Below, piece by piece: positions 34,362-46,371 of a DNA stretch of 64,000 nt; the stretch's first letter is position 1, and each line of letters starts with the position of its first letter. The position numbers and the translations under genes were made by a program. The notes under the pieces were generated by a model, which was given only the letters and a program-made list of their open reading frames with translations, was not told where the DNA came from and did no database searches. The stretch spans positions 1,300,001 through 1,364,000 of the forward strand of contig JAINUG010000134.1 in the NCBI GenBank assembly GCA_029706075.1, written 5' to 3'. Source of the stretch: Aldrovandia affinis (Eukaryota > Chordata > Actinopteri > Notacanthiformes > Halosauridae).

Positions 34362-34650
34362 TAACACACACACACACACACACACTCTCACAAACACACA
34401 CACACACACACACACACTCACAAACACATGTACACTCTCATACAAATACTCAAATACACTCACATAAAAACTCAAACAAACACGCTATCACTCAAACACA
34501 CACTCACACACACACACACACACACATGCACAAAACCTCGAACACACTTTTATATAAACACTCAAACAAACACATACTCTCACATAAACACACCTATGCA
34601 CACCCAAACATGCATACACCCCCCCCACACACACACACCCAAACGCATGA
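34362..34650. repeat. Long imperfect (CA)n array
   Basis: CA tracts interrupted by CTCA, AAACA and CATG units over almost 290 bp. It generates His/Thr-rich ORFs with no biological meaning. Confidence 0.9.
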
Positions 34651-35021
34651 GTTTCAGACCAGTTATTGTGGCTTTTCTATGTGCCATCTTTTCTGTATTC
34701 AAACGAAACATTGAACCACCAAGCATTAAAAATAGAAATGAAAAAAAGACCCAAAAACTTTTAGCAGTTGTTGAAAATTTTAGTGGGAAGGGGGGCAAAT
34801 CCAAAACGTTAACCTCTCAATGCATTATCTCTGCATTTTACACTAGCTGGTGGAAAGCTAATGCAGGCCTAGCATGTTTAGCCCACTGTTAGATTGCTAT
34901 TACCCTCCATGGGTGCAACTGAGAGTACAATGACAGGAAGCAACAGAGGGTATTTTTGTGCCAGGCTCAGAAATGAGCCAGGCTCGGCTTATGGGTTCAG
35001 AGATGGGAGTGTTGCAGTAAA

Positions 35022-35208
35022 TACATTTACATTACATTACAGGCATGTAGCAGAGGCTCTTATCCAGAGCGACTTACACAGTTTGCATTTATTTACACAC
35101 AATCCATTTATAGAACTGCACATTTTAAGGGCCTTGCTCAAGGGTACACCGGCAGTGCCCCACATGGGATTCAAACCCCCAACCATTACACTACACTGCC
35201 ACCCCTGA
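35022..35208 (-). repeat. tRNA-derived SINE
   Basis: On the minus strand: GGCAGTGTAGTGTAATGGTT, box B GGTTTGAATCCC (as GGGTTTGAATCCCATGTGGG), GTGTACCCTTGAGCAAGGCC and the tail GTAAGTCGCTCTGGATAAGA with (ATGTA) repeats at its end. It is complete and better preserved than the copy at 23412. Confidence 0.85.
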
Positions 35209-37179
35209 AGGTTAATTAAATAAATGCAGGTTACACAGATGAATCTGACCATACTGAGATGTGGGCCTTTACTTAATGTCACATGGAGGGAATCACCCGC
35301 TTGGACCCCCTTCCCCAGTTATTGGACACCTTCAAGCGGGGGTCCCAGACCAGGCCCCACCCCACCCCCACCCCACCCTCTCTGTGTCTATCCTTAATGG
35401 ATCCATGTACCATGGGCTCATTGATGCTTCAGAGGCTGGAGGGTTTGAGCCACCGAGACAATAGAGAACTTAAAGAGGTGAGGGCGGGCATGCTGGGCCA
35501 TAGCATGATCCAGAGAGGGAAGGGTTCAGTCACCCCGCTTCATTTTGCAGTAGTGGCTCCTCTGGTTAGTCTGCCTGCACCATGAGGTCCAGCCCTCCGG
35601 CGCAATGACTGAGCAGCTCAGCTAGGGGACTGCTCAAAGGACGTAGCGGCTTACTGCTCTGGGTTCAGACCACGTGTCGGCGCACATTCACAAAAAGCAA
35701 CAAACCGACAGAGAAATGCTGCAGGGATAAGGGAGAAAAAAGCAAAAACAGGAGTTTAAACTAAGTGAAATGTTTTTAAAAAGCATACAAAAAGAGGCTG
35801 TGGTTCGGCATTTCCCTTCCCCCTGAAACTAGGTGCATTGTCCGCTCAATGGATCAAAGTGGCGACGCAGGGACCTTGCCTGGGAACTTTTTCCACTGAA
35901 CTCCGTGGATCCGAGGCTTCTGTTCCCTCAGTCCTTTTTTTATTTTTTATTTTTTATTTTTTCCACCATTATTGAATTTGGTTCAAAAAGAACTGGCATC
36001 AAAGCATCGCTCAGGAATGCACAAGCACTGGAGCTCAATGTAATTCATGGTGCTCCATGAAAAGAAACCTTAGGAATGACATTAAAGAGAAAAGAGTTCC
36101 CCGTGTGTGAAAGGTAGGAATCGGAAGTCCTCCAACAGACCCAAAATGCAAGTCACTGAAAGGGAAATTTTCTTCAAAGATTGGTAAGTGTGAACTAAAT
36201 TACAGGCGGTTACAGTTGGACACAAACAGGTCTTTGTGAGTGTTTGGCATGGCAACGTGGTTGCTAAGAATTATTCCTCTTTGTGAAAATAAATGAACTT
36301 ATGTGTGATGCAAAAAGTTATCAGAATAATTGCATACTTTTTTCCCCATTACTGTAACACGGCTGTATAAATGACTAATCGTTCCTATTTGAGTGCTTTG
36401 ATTATGATTGATTGTATGCATGAGGAATTATTATGGGTTATTTCAGATGGCTTCATTAAAATTTTTCAAAAGTTGAATTAAACTCTCCATGTTTTTATTT
36501 GAAGTGAGATAGATTCTTCACAGATGGTATGTATAAAAATCTAACAAAAAAGAACAGGCTCTTGAAACTGCTAACCAACCAGAACAGAATGACACAGTTC
36601 ACCTTTTAACCAAGATCCTATATTGGTTTGTGCTTGACCATTGCATACATTGAAGCCATCTCCGAGCCTGGATTTGCTCAGGGTTAGAGCGTCTCCTGAT
36701 GGTGTGGTGTGAAGGGACTTGATGTACAACTACACCCCATGGAGAAGATAGCCAATCCATCACAGGTCCATTACCCATAATCCCTCTCTTTTGATACCTG
36801 TTGTCAAGCAGAGAAGTGGTGGGTACCATTTATACATTCTTTAGTATGACTCCACTGAGGATACCCACAACCTTCTTGTTGCTCAGGGCAGACACTAACC
36901 GCACACATGCATGTGTGTGAGTGTGTTTGGGACGGAGAGAGAGGAACTTAATGTTGTTACGATAGTTTTGTAAGCCACCATAGTGAATTTCTAGTGGCAC
37001 AGTTTGATCTTATTAACTGAGTTAACCCAGCTCAAAATGTGAAGTAGGTAAAACAGCTGATTTCTTAAAAACGCAAATGCTAAGGCAAATGCAGCACATT
37101 TTTGGGTAACCTGGCATTTTTCTCAGAAAATGTATAAATCTGTTTTGGTGCTGTTAGTAATCATTTTATTTAAAGGCTG
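35209..37179. other. Intergenic, no gene seen
   Basis: GC-balanced patch at 35270-35690; otherwise AT-rich. No supported exon. Confidence 0.45.
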
Positions 37180-37425
37180 ACTCATCTCATCTCCAGCCCT
37201 TATTCCTAGTTAGCTCAAAATTAGGCGAGAGGCAGGAATACACCCTGGAAAATCCAGCAGGGATTACACCATTCAACAAACCTACGGGCAATTTAGACTC
37301 TCCAATTAGCCTAACGCATGTCTTTGGACTGTGGGAAGAAACCTACCTGGAGAAACCCACGCGGACCGGGAGAATGCAAACTAAGCGAGACCTTCTTCTG
37401 GCACATTTGCACCACCCTAGGCTAA
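37180..37425 (-). repeat. SINE fragment (GGGTTTCCTCCGG type), degraded
   Basis: Shares ACGGGCAATTTAGACTCTCC, GTCTTTGGACTGTGGGA and CCCACGCGGAC with the well-preserved copy at 44757-45113, with internal deletions. Confidence 0.75.
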
Positions 37426-37436
37426 ATACTGTATAT

Positions 37437-37672
37437 CCATCCATCCATCCATCCATTATCTGGCATTCCTGGTCAGGGTTTTCTCAGAATACAACAGGTT
37501 GCCAATCCATAAACTCTCATTTTGGGCAATTTAGCTCCAATTAGCCTAATCATGTTTTATTTACCCGGAGGAAACCCACGCGGACACGGGAGAACATGCA
37601 AACTCCACACAGAAAGGAAAGACCTTCTTGCTGTGAGGCGACAGCGCTATCCACTGCACCAAATACTGTATA
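37437..37672 (-). repeat. Second SINE fragment of the same type with (ATCC)n tail
   Basis: Begins with ATCCATCCATCCATCCATCC, the 3' tail on the minus strand, and ends with the tRNA-like head (GGCGACAGCGCTATCCACTG). Same orientation as its neighbour 11 bp away. Confidence 0.8.
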
Positions 37673-38394
37673 TACAATTATTAATTATTATGCTAAAATA
37701 TCGTAAGTGATTTGATTTCATTTTGCCCATTTATGTCCTCAGATAAAATGTTATTATAGTACAAATTTGTAAAAATTAAATGCAATTCATCTGAACGTAT
37801 TATTTCTAATTGTTCAATAACCCTACTTCTTCACACGTCAGCACAGACACTATGTATTCTTGTGGAGCTGCCCTATTAGCACAAGACTAATTCATGTTAT
37901 TATTAAAATACATAAAGACACATACACAGAGGAGAGGGAGAAAGAGAGGGAGAAACTGCATAGACCATATTGTACAAAACATATCAACATTGTTGTTCAA
38001 TTTGTATTAAACAAGCTCAATGCTGAAAGTGAGACTGGACCACCATCCCAGGCGTGCGTATATATCCTGAGAACACACGGCTTGCCATGGTTTATACCGC
38101 TTATCCAATGGCTATGGGCCAAATAAAGATATTATAATAGCATTAGAGAATGAGGAAATTGGAAAACAACTCAAACTCTTTAGGGATTAATTACATTTGG
38201 TGGAAATTCATAATGTGATAAAGTTCTTAATAGGACAAATTTATTTGAGACTGCTCTTATGATCTATTAAATACCACACCAAAGTATCATGAGTAGCCAA
38301 CTGTGATTTCTGTAATGTATTTAGTTTTTGTGGTGTTTTGTATGAGAAATAACTTGAAAAATAGTTTTCATTATAAATAAATAAATTCAATAAG

Positions 38395-38397
<3 letters not shown>
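37673..38397. other. Intergenic, no gene seen
   Basis: No supported feature. Confidence 0.45.

Positions 38398-38479
<82 letters not shown>
38398..38479. repeat. (GA)n microsatellite, about 40 units
   Basis: Uninterrupted GA over about 80 bp; a pure purine/pyrimidine tract. Confidence 0.95.
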
Positions 38480-38482
<3 letters not shown>

Positions 38483-39118
38483 TGGGTACAGCATATAACT
38501 GATCATACACATCCTCTTAACCTTTGATGATCAAGTAAAAAGATGGGTTTATCTAGAAAAAACGTCCTCATGAAATGACCATTTCATTCTGTTTATTACA
38601 GTATAATTAGCTGTCACTTGCTTGACAACTGAACAGTAGCACGGCCTCCATCCCATCCTAACCTCCTCAATCTCCCCTCCCACCCCCATCCCAACCCCAT
38701 TCCATCCCATCCCATACCCTCCCCTCTCCTCCCCTGCTCAAACTTAGAACATTACAATTAAAAAAGGAAAGAAAAACAGACAGCAAAACAAACAAACTCT
38801 GAAAACAACACACAGTACTCAACCCAAACATGTCTTGAGCCCTTCATCATCTGCCACACAAACCGCCCCCCCAATGAGCCACATCATTTTAAATGTCTCC
38901 ACATTTTGCACTATTTTATTATGTTAAAATTCCACCCTGAGGTGCTTGGCTTGTGTCGCTGTGCGTTACATTTCATATATGAATGAGGAAATCAGGAAAC
39001 AACTCAAAGCTGTGTCTTCCTAAACCTTCTTTTTTAATCAAAGGGAAGGCTTGTTTGAATTGTATTAACTAGCAATTTAATGTATGTATATGTACATGCC
39101 AAACTACAAAGGCTATGG

Positions 39119-39120
<2 letters not shown>
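38480..39120. other. Intergenic, no gene seen
   Basis: Includes a C-rich CCCATCCCAT-type patch at 38650-38735. Confidence 0.45.

Positions 39121-39168
<48 letters not shown>
39121..39168. repeat. (GT)n microsatellite, 24 units
   Basis: Uninterrupted GT tract followed by ATGTATGCGTGTG. Confidence 0.95.
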
Positions 39169-39172
<4 letters not shown>

Positions 39173-39180
39173 ATGCGTGT

Positions 39181-40085
39181 GTTTTTCTTTTTCTTTGTTC
39201 CCTTGGAGAATGCTAGGGTGACGCTCAAAGAAATAAGTTCAGGTAATTATAACATAACTCATGCAAATTCTGAGCTCTGGGAGAGACAAAGAGCTGCATA
39301 CATTACATTAATAACAAACCAAAGAATTCCCTGTAATAAGGTGAGGGGGAGATTGTTTATGCATCAGAAGAATATGTATTATGTGGACAGTGAAAGATAC
39401 CCAGCTAGAAATAGGGTCTGAGGCTGAAAATGGATGCAGCTGCATATTTTTGGCAAAGCTATTGTCATACACTAACTCAGCCTCTAATGTGTCAATCCAT
39501 AAATACCTTTCATAAATAGCCCGTCTTTATCTCCCATGGTACATTTTCTATCTCCACTCCACACAATCTGTTGTATCTAATTTAAACAATTACTTCCCTG
39601 TTACCGCGGATGGCATCATTTCATCAATCTGGGACATGGGCTCAAAATGAATACCGTTCCTTGACTGCGAAGCAAGTGCGCATTGCAACTGCGGAGAGCC
39701 GGGGAATTCGAGAATCCACTCAGGCACTTCACGAGAACAATGCGGCACCGGAGAATGTGTGGCTGGGTTGCAGGGCCGCTGGTAATGAAACATTAGCATG
39801 TTTATGCGTGCCAGAAAAAAGAAAAGAAAAGCAGTTTCACTGGCCCTGTGGAATGGTACCCCACAATGAATCTTTAAACTGGCTGCTCTGAGTTCCAATT
39901 GGCACTCAGGGATAGGTTTGGGTTTAATATCTGTAAACCATTCTGAACCAATGTTATGGAGCTACTCTGGGTACAACATGGCTTCCACTCCAATCCAGTG
40001 TGTACAACAAAACAGATAACTTGAATGCTCTTGCATTACAAACCGATATGCCCCAAAAAACATTTAAGGTTACCAGATAAAAGTT
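39181..40085. other. Unique intergenic sequence, no gene seen
   Basis: 39600-39900 is GC-balanced and non-repetitive with overlapping ORFs on both strands, none with a recognisable domain. Confidence 0.45.
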
Positions 40086-40093
40086 GCACAAAT

Positions 40094-40609
40094 TAGGGCC
40101 ATGATGGTATGACATTTTCACGGTATGATAACACTGGTCTACAAAAAAAGTTTTTCTTTCTTGCATGGACTTTGGAAACTGGTTTTGGCTAATTTTGGGC
40201 TGCTGAATCCAAATCTGAGCTCAGATTTGCTCTATCACACCAAGCTTTTGTGCTATCTATGCTCCATATTCATGGATTTTACAAAAGTTGACCATCCAGT
40301 CTAGCAATCTTGGTGGGGATAAAACAACAAAAGCTTGATTATTCTCACCAAAACTACTTCATTTAGGGCCTTAAAATAATTTTACAAATGTTTTAAGTCA
40401 TAAAATCATGTTTTACATAAGTTTATGTTTTTTGTGATTTGCAGCTGTGAAGACTCTACCTAATCTGCTGTTAAGACTCTACGTAAGAATGCAACAGTGT
40501 TTTATTTTTTTCCCCATGAAAATAGCTTTTGCCACGTTATTTACTATCACAGTATTACGTTAAGTTTATGATAGTACTACCATCATACCGGTATACCATC
40601 ACACCCCTA
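40094..40609. mobile_element. Non-autonomous hAT element, 516 bp
   Basis: Flanked by a perfect 8-bp target duplication GCACAAAT (40086-40093 and 40610-40617), the hAT signature. Termini TAGGGCCATGATGGTAT and, on the other strand, TAGGGGTGTGATGGTAT are inverted repeats. No transposase frame is present. The interior is AT-rich with no recognised sequence. Confidence 0.85.
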
Positions 40610-40690
40610 GCACAAATACACAAAGGGGCAAGGACAGACAAATATTGAAGGTGCTTCATATCTCAGTTGACTCTGAGGACCATGTTAGAT

Positions 40691-40852
40691 CAGGGAAGTC
40701 AAACTCAAGTCCTGGAGTGCCGGAGTGTCTGCAGGTCTTTAAATCAGTGGCCAATTTAGCCTTGAAAACTTGAATGAATGACTTAAATGAATCAGGTAAG
40801 TGCTGAAATACACCATAAAGCAAGCTGTGGCCCTCCAAGACTGGAGTTTGAC
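40691..40852. mobile_element. Degraded short hAT-like MITE
   Basis: Left end CAGGGAAGTCAAACTCAAGT and right end (reverse complement) GTCAAACTCCAGTCTTGGAG share an inverted 'TCAAACTC.AGTC.TGGAG' core and follow with GTCTGCAGG, as in widespread fish hAT MITEs. The outermost right bases and a target duplication are not recoverable. Confidence 0.45.
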
Positions 40853-42254
40853 ATTATTTACTTTTTTTTGTATACAGCTCATACTGTACATTTGGCAAAA
40901 TGGCAGAAGCTTTGCTTTTGATCTTCAAACCTGTGACCTCACCTGCCTTGGCCTGGTAGACATGACTTCCAGCGACGTGTGCATATCCATCACGGGCAGA
41001 GAAGCGTGATTTATGGATATGCCCTCTACCGATCGTGCATCACCTCGTGAAGCATTGTTCCCTCTCACAAAAGGGATTAATCCCCAGGCCGAAGATTTAT
41101 GAAGCGCGGACACCATTCAGTCAGCAATTATGATCTCATTGCTAATCAATCTCCCCTCCACGGGCCACAGGGGCAGTCGCACTTACGAAGTTCCGCGCCC
41201 CTTTTTAGAGAGAGCGCAGCGGACGCAGCCCGCCAATGCCACACACACCCACCCCATTAGTCTGTCCTTCACCCGATATCCGTGTAATCCCATCCCCCAG
41301 GGAAATAGGTGGCATGTCCTGCCATCCAGGTATTCTGCTGCAATTCCCTTCTGCTGGCAACAACCTCCACCTGCCACTATCTCAGGGGACAAAAAGATGA
41401 AGTAATAAACAAATAATAATAAATACATGAATAAATAAATACTAATTGCGGAATGTACTTTCCAAAGTATATTGAAGCGATTTACAGTGCTGTACAGTAT
41501 ATATATATACACACACACATGTTTAATTTAATTTAAATTCAAATCACAAAAGAATGTAACTTTAGTCTGTCAAGCCTGACATCCGAAACAGGATTCTTAA
41601 ATGACATCCCCCTTTCTATTATATAAGGTACAGTAGAGTTGCTGCACAAACTTACAAACAACAAAAAACTAAAGCATAATACAGCTCTACTGTGTCTCTC
41701 ATGTTTCACTTCTAAGCTAATTGGTTACTTGGTTGCAAGCAATGAGCAATCTATTTATGTGAATTGATAGCGTAAACCCTTTAAAAGAGAAGGTGTTGGG
41801 GGTCCGTTGATTCGAAGCACGAGGAAAACAGGAAATTAGACACAAAGCAGCAGGTGAACATTGTTGGGTTTCTTCCCCAGATGATGGAGGACCATAATGT
41901 CTGCCCATTAATGCATTAAAGCGCTAATCATGCATACTCCTTCCCCGATGTCTTACCACATGCTAAGACGCTTTTGATCAAATGCTGTTCTCTGACATGT
42001 TTTTTACTCCTTTTTTTTCGTCCTTATTGTATACAGGCGATTTGTGTTATTGAGCATAGGAGAATGGAAGAAAATAATAACCTAAGTGATCTAAGCAGAC
42101 AGAAGAAAAAAAACATTGAAAAAAGTAGATGGAACCAGAAATCACAAAGGACACAAAACATGAAAGAACACCAGATATCCAAGAACATAGAAAACAAAGG
42201 ACTTCAAATGAGGCCTCCGTGAAGTCTGCAAAAACTGACCGAAAGCCCACAGGT
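40853..42254. other. Intergenic, no gene seen
   Basis: Short AT/CA repeats near 41500-41520. 40930-41390 is GC-richer but shows no supportable exon. Confidence 0.45.
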
Positions 42255-42482
42255 CACTTTCGCCCTGAGCTGGCCAGAGGAGGATGGACTTCCTTTCTGG
42301 AGCCTGCTTCTTCCTAACATTTCTTCATTTTTTGGGGGGGGGTTTTCCTTGCCACTGTCTCATTAGGCTTGGTTCAGTGGGAGGTTCAGGCCGCGGTCTG
42401 CTGTAAAGCGTATCGTGACAAATGCTTTGAAAAATTGCACTATACAAATAGAATTTGATTGATTGATTGTTTGATTGATAGG
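42255..42482 (+). mobile_element. L2-like LINE or related retroposon 3' tail
   Basis: CCCTGAGCTGGCCAGAGGAG, GGTTTTCCTTGCCACTGTCT, and TTGCACTATACAAATAGAAT followed by TTGATTGATTGTTTGATTGA form the recurrent 3' end of fish retroposons, terminating in the short tandem tail typical of L2-clade LINEs. Confidence 0.55.
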
Positions 42483-42863
42483 CTATGCATGAGGTTCGAG
42501 ATGGCCGTATGCACTCTGGATGGAGGGCGGAGCATGGAAGGTCGAGCGAGCACACACTGGCCATTCATACGGGGGAAACGGTCAGCCTTGCAGTTTGTGA
42601 AATATTCCCCCGGGTGACATCACTGCTCGCTCCCACCCATCATCCCCCATTATCACAGTAGTCTCCGATCGGCAGATGTTGCCATCTGTTGGCTGCTGGA
42701 GGAACTACATCTCTGGAGACGGTCCAGCTGTATGGCTCTCCTGAGGTAATATACATCAATCAGGGAACAGGTGAGCATTTGCCCCATCTCATTTACAGAG
42801 TGATTAAGCACCCATCTGGATGTGGCAACAGCCTTACAAATGCAGTAAATGTACATTACCATA

Positions 42864-43105
42864 ATTTTATTTATACACTCTTATCCAGGGCAATTTACAG
42901 TACTGAGAATTTTATGTTCTGTAACCCATTTAAAAGTTTTATATATATATATATATATTATTTTATTTTTTTCTCCCCCAGGAGCAATTGAGATAAAGCG
43001 CCTTGCTCAGTGAAATGCTCATGAGTCTCCTACCAAAGATTTGAGCCCACAATTATCGATCCACTACTTGGCAGCAACAATCCTATAACCCTCTGCCCCC
43101 CCCAC
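42864..43105 (-). repeat. Degraded SINE-like repeat
   Basis: CACTCTTATCCAGGGCAATTTACA (tail on the minus strand) plus GCGCCTTGCTCAGTGAAATG and GATTTGAGCCCACAATTATC resemble the tail, body and box B of the SINE at 35022. A (TA)n tract (42941-42959) has expanded inside it. Confidence 0.5.
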
Positions 43106-43610
43106 CATCTGGATTAGAGCTAGTGGTTAATAAATGCCAACATTGTGGCTGTCACCTGTTGACACTTACAGACCAGATTCAAATTTAAATCTTCATCCTT
43201 GGAAATTGAGAAAGCTCTTTTGGGAAAGGAGGTCATGAAGTATGCTGCTGTTTTTGGACATGTATAAAAAAACTAAAGATGAAAAGCCACACATAGCACA
43301 TACAAAAAGAGTCACCCATATGTATTGTATTAGAATGCTCTCAGCAGTGTGTAAAAATTGTCATTACTCGCCACCAGACTTGTGGGCCCTTATGGCTCAA
43401 AGTGACCATTTTTACCACTAAAATCAGGACAGGAAACATCCAGACCAAGACATGAGATACCCTGTTTAAGTTTAGGTGTGCATATCCAACCTTTCATTTT
43501 GGAATATATCTGACATCATTATTGGGCAGAAACACATCATTATGAAACATAATCCATATTTCTGCAAAGCAAAGACCAAAACTTAGTACTGTCATTCATT
43601 TATTATACAT
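43106..43610. other. Intergenic, no gene seen
   Basis: No supported feature. Confidence 0.45.
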
Positions 43611-43611
<1 letters not shown>

Positions 43612-43650
<39 letters not shown>

Positions 43651-43880
43651 GTGTGCACACACATTTACACACTCATTAACCACTATTAATAAATATCTTA
43701 TATTTATTATTTGGATGCTCTACTACCTTGTGCATTAATCTATTGTTTTAATTAATTAATTAATTAATTAATTAATTGACATATTTAAAAGTGTATCCCC
43801 TTGCATGAATGCATTTTCATTTTGCTTGGATTTAACCTTTTCATAAAACTATTATTTATTATTATTATTATTATTATTAT
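43612..43880. repeat. Cluster of microsatellites: (CA)n, (TTAA)n, (TTA)n
   Basis: CA tract at 43612-43645, AATT/TTAA tract at 43745-43778, and ATT tract at 43850-43880, separated by unique sequence. Confidence 0.85.
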
Positions 43881-44299
43881 GCTCATCTTAATGAATAAAT
43901 AAGCCTAAAGATGTTTTCATGCAGGAGATGATTATTTAGCCTATGAGTGTGTTTTATTCCATCTACCCTTTACAGCTCTTAATTAAAGATACTTGTTTCG
44001 GGCCCTCCGGAATGGTGTGTCCAGCTGTAGTCATTCTCAGTGACGGTCATGAATCAAATCATGGCCGTGCCACTGCACTCATCCCACAGGGCAGTTATTT
44101 GTTCATTACCTTTGTTTAATTTATCTCTATTTAACCACATACGTCTCATTTACACCGATGACCTGGGGAATCAAAGGTGGGTAGGGACTGCAAGGGATTG
44201 TGTATCAGATGTTGGGGGTATGAGTAGGTGACCAGATGTAGGGAGACAGTTTTTATGTGAATTTGACCAGGTGAACACCCCTACTCTTCTGGAAAAAAA

Positions 44300-44592
44300 T
44301 TTGCATTCCGTGGGATCTTTACCGACCACAGTAAGTCAGGACCTCAGTTTCACTTTTCATCCAGAGGACGGCACCTCCTACAGCACAGTGCCCCCATCAT
44401 TGTGCTGGGCCATTGTATTTCTATTTGGTCCAGAGGGAATAGTGGCCCCTGCTGGCCCACCAACACCTCTTCCAGCAGCAATTCATTGTCCCAGGTCCTT
44501 GTTTAAATACTAACCAAGCCCATACCTGCTTAGCTTCGGCTACTTGACATGAGAGGGGTGCGTGGTGGTATGGCTTCCAGCAATAGTGATGC
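44300..44592 (-). repeat. SINE3-like, 5S-rRNA-derived SINE
   Basis: On the minus strand the head GGCCATACCACCACGCACCC followed by GAAGCTAAGCAGGTATGGGC and TTGGTTAGTATTT closely follows 5S rRNA (internal promoter region), then a body with GGTGTTGGTGGGCCAGCAGG and TCCTGACTTACTGTGGTCGG. This architecture is the SINE3 class described from zebrafish. The 5S part has mutations and a deletion, so it is not a functional 5S gene. Confidence 0.8.
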
Positions 44593-44756
44593 ACACTAGT
44601 GTCACACAAGGAGGGAAGGTGTCACCTGCCATATTGTACCCAATATAATCACACAAGATCATCCCTCAGCCAATCAGATGCATGCATTCAGCCTGCTCAT
44701 AGCTGCTGATGAGATGTAGTCCTTCTTTCTCACACATTTGGAGCACACACATGATC

Positions 44757-45113
44757 TCATCTCCCATCTCATTGTCTAAGCCGCTTATTCCTGGTCAGGG
44801 TCGCGGGGGGGCTGGAGCCTATCCCAGCATGCATAGGGGCAAGAGGTAGGGATAAACCCTGGACAGGTCGCCAATCCATCACAGGGCACACACACCATTC
44901 ACTCACACACTCATACCTACGGGCAATTTAGACTCTCCAATTAGGCTAACGTGCATGTCTTTGGACTGTGGGAGGGAACTGGAGTACCCGGAGGAAACCC
45001 ACGCGGACACGGGGAGAACATGCAAACTCCACACAGAAAGGTCTGGATTCAAACCCGAGACCTTCTTGCTGTGAGGCGACAGTGCTATCCACTGCACCAC
45101 CGTGCTGCCCCAC
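44757..45113 (-). repeat. tRNA-derived SINE, near complete
   Basis: Minus-strand head GGCAGCACGGTGGTGCAGTG with box A GGTGCAGTGGATAGC and box B GGTTTGAATCC, then GTGTGGAGTTTGCATGTTCT and TCCAAAGACATGCACGTTAG, ending in a CATCTCA-type tail. Two older fragments of the same family are at 37180 and 37437. Confidence 0.9.
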
Positions 45114-45699
45114 ACACATGATAGTATTCCCTATTCTTCAGTGATGGGACAGACATACAAATATGATCTGGCATCTAAAATTGGGAGGATAAAGCACAAA
45201 TAGGGGGGTAAATACTGGGACAAGAAAATAACACCTGGTTAGATTTACTGGCCTGGATCCAGTCAACATCTGTCATTTATTTTGAAATAAATGCAGATCA
45301 ATGCAGATAAATGCATTAACTTGCCAAACACAGCAAGTGCACTGAATTAATTATGGTGATTTATGAACTCACCAGACTGTGTTTGTGAAGAAACGCAACA
45401 TGCACACTTCCAAGTCAAAGTTATGGACAAATGTTGATTGAATCCAGGTCACTGTTTTCATACATTAAGTATAATCCTTTTACTGTATTTGTTCAATTAT
45501 TATACATATACACTTAAACCACTTCACACACGCAATATTAAAACATTAATAGAGTGGCTGCATCAGTACATTCGAGCTCTACACATCAGAAACAGAGACA
45601 AACATTGGAACACAAGTTAACGTAGAGCACAGTGATGAATCTTTTGGCAGCGGTTAGGAGATGTGGTCAGCACTTTGTGAGCCCTTCTGACCAGAATAT

Positions 45700-45790
45700 T
45701 GCACAGGAAACAACACATAACAGGCCACTGCTGTTGCGCCCTTAAGACCGTAAGTGGTTAAGTTTACCAGCTGTGTGGGAAAGGCAGTAT
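45700..45790 (+). repeat. Possible SINE body scrap
   Basis: GGCCACTGCTGTTGCGCCCTTAAGACC.. resembles the body of the SINE at 23412 (CACTGCTGTTGTGCCCCTGAG), but only about 60 bp align and no tRNA head or tail is visible. Confidence 0.3.
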
Positions 45791-45882
45791 TAATATGGAT
45801 CATTTTTAAGTGTACTAAACGTACACCACAATGGACAGGGGTGCTTGATTATGCAGCGATTACTTTAATGCGAGAAGGCATT

Positions 45883-46371
45883 CAACACTTGAGTAGATGA
45901 AGGGTTCTGGTGGCTCTGTTATGGTGTGGGTGTAATTTTCCTCGTCCACTTAGAGGGCAAGGTAAACACCAATAAATGCAAAGCCATTCTGAGCGATAAC
46001 TTTCATCCTATGGTGAAGCATTTCTAACCTGATGGAAGTGGTCTCTTCCAGGATGACAATGGTCTATCCACAGGGCACGAGTGGTCACTGAATGGATATG
46101 CCATGGCCATCTCAGTCACCAGATCTCAACACAATTGAACACTTGTGAAAGATTCTGGAGCAGCGTCAGAGACAGTGTTTTCCAGCACCATCAACAAAAC
46201 ACCAAATGTTGGAATATCTTGTGAAACAATGGTGTTGCATTCCACCAATACAGTTCCAGACACTTAGAATCTATGCCAAGGTGCATTGAAGCTGTTCTGG
46301 TGGCTTGTGGTGCCTCGCCACCATATCAAGACACATTATGCTGGTGTTTCCTTTATTTTCACACTTACCTG
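45883..46371 (+). mobile_element. Internally deleted Tc1-like element, family A, copy 4 (left end lost)
   Basis: Starts at CAACACTTGAGTAGATGAAG, lacking the outer 25 bp, then the founder junction GGGTTCTGGTGGCTCTGTTA. Degraded C-terminal transposase follows: CTCTTCCAGGATGACAATGG encodes LFQDDNG with the second Asp, and CAGATCTCAACACAATTGAA encodes DLNTIE with the Glu. Ends TTTTCACACTTACCTG then TA. Confidence 0.75.

Noticed and set aside
34428..34892. 154-codon ORF rich in His and Thr
   Set aside because: It comes from the CA microsatellite array; the remainder shows no domain.
44495..44592. 5S rRNA-like sequence
   Set aside because: It is truncated, mutated and joined to a SINE body; not a 5S gene.
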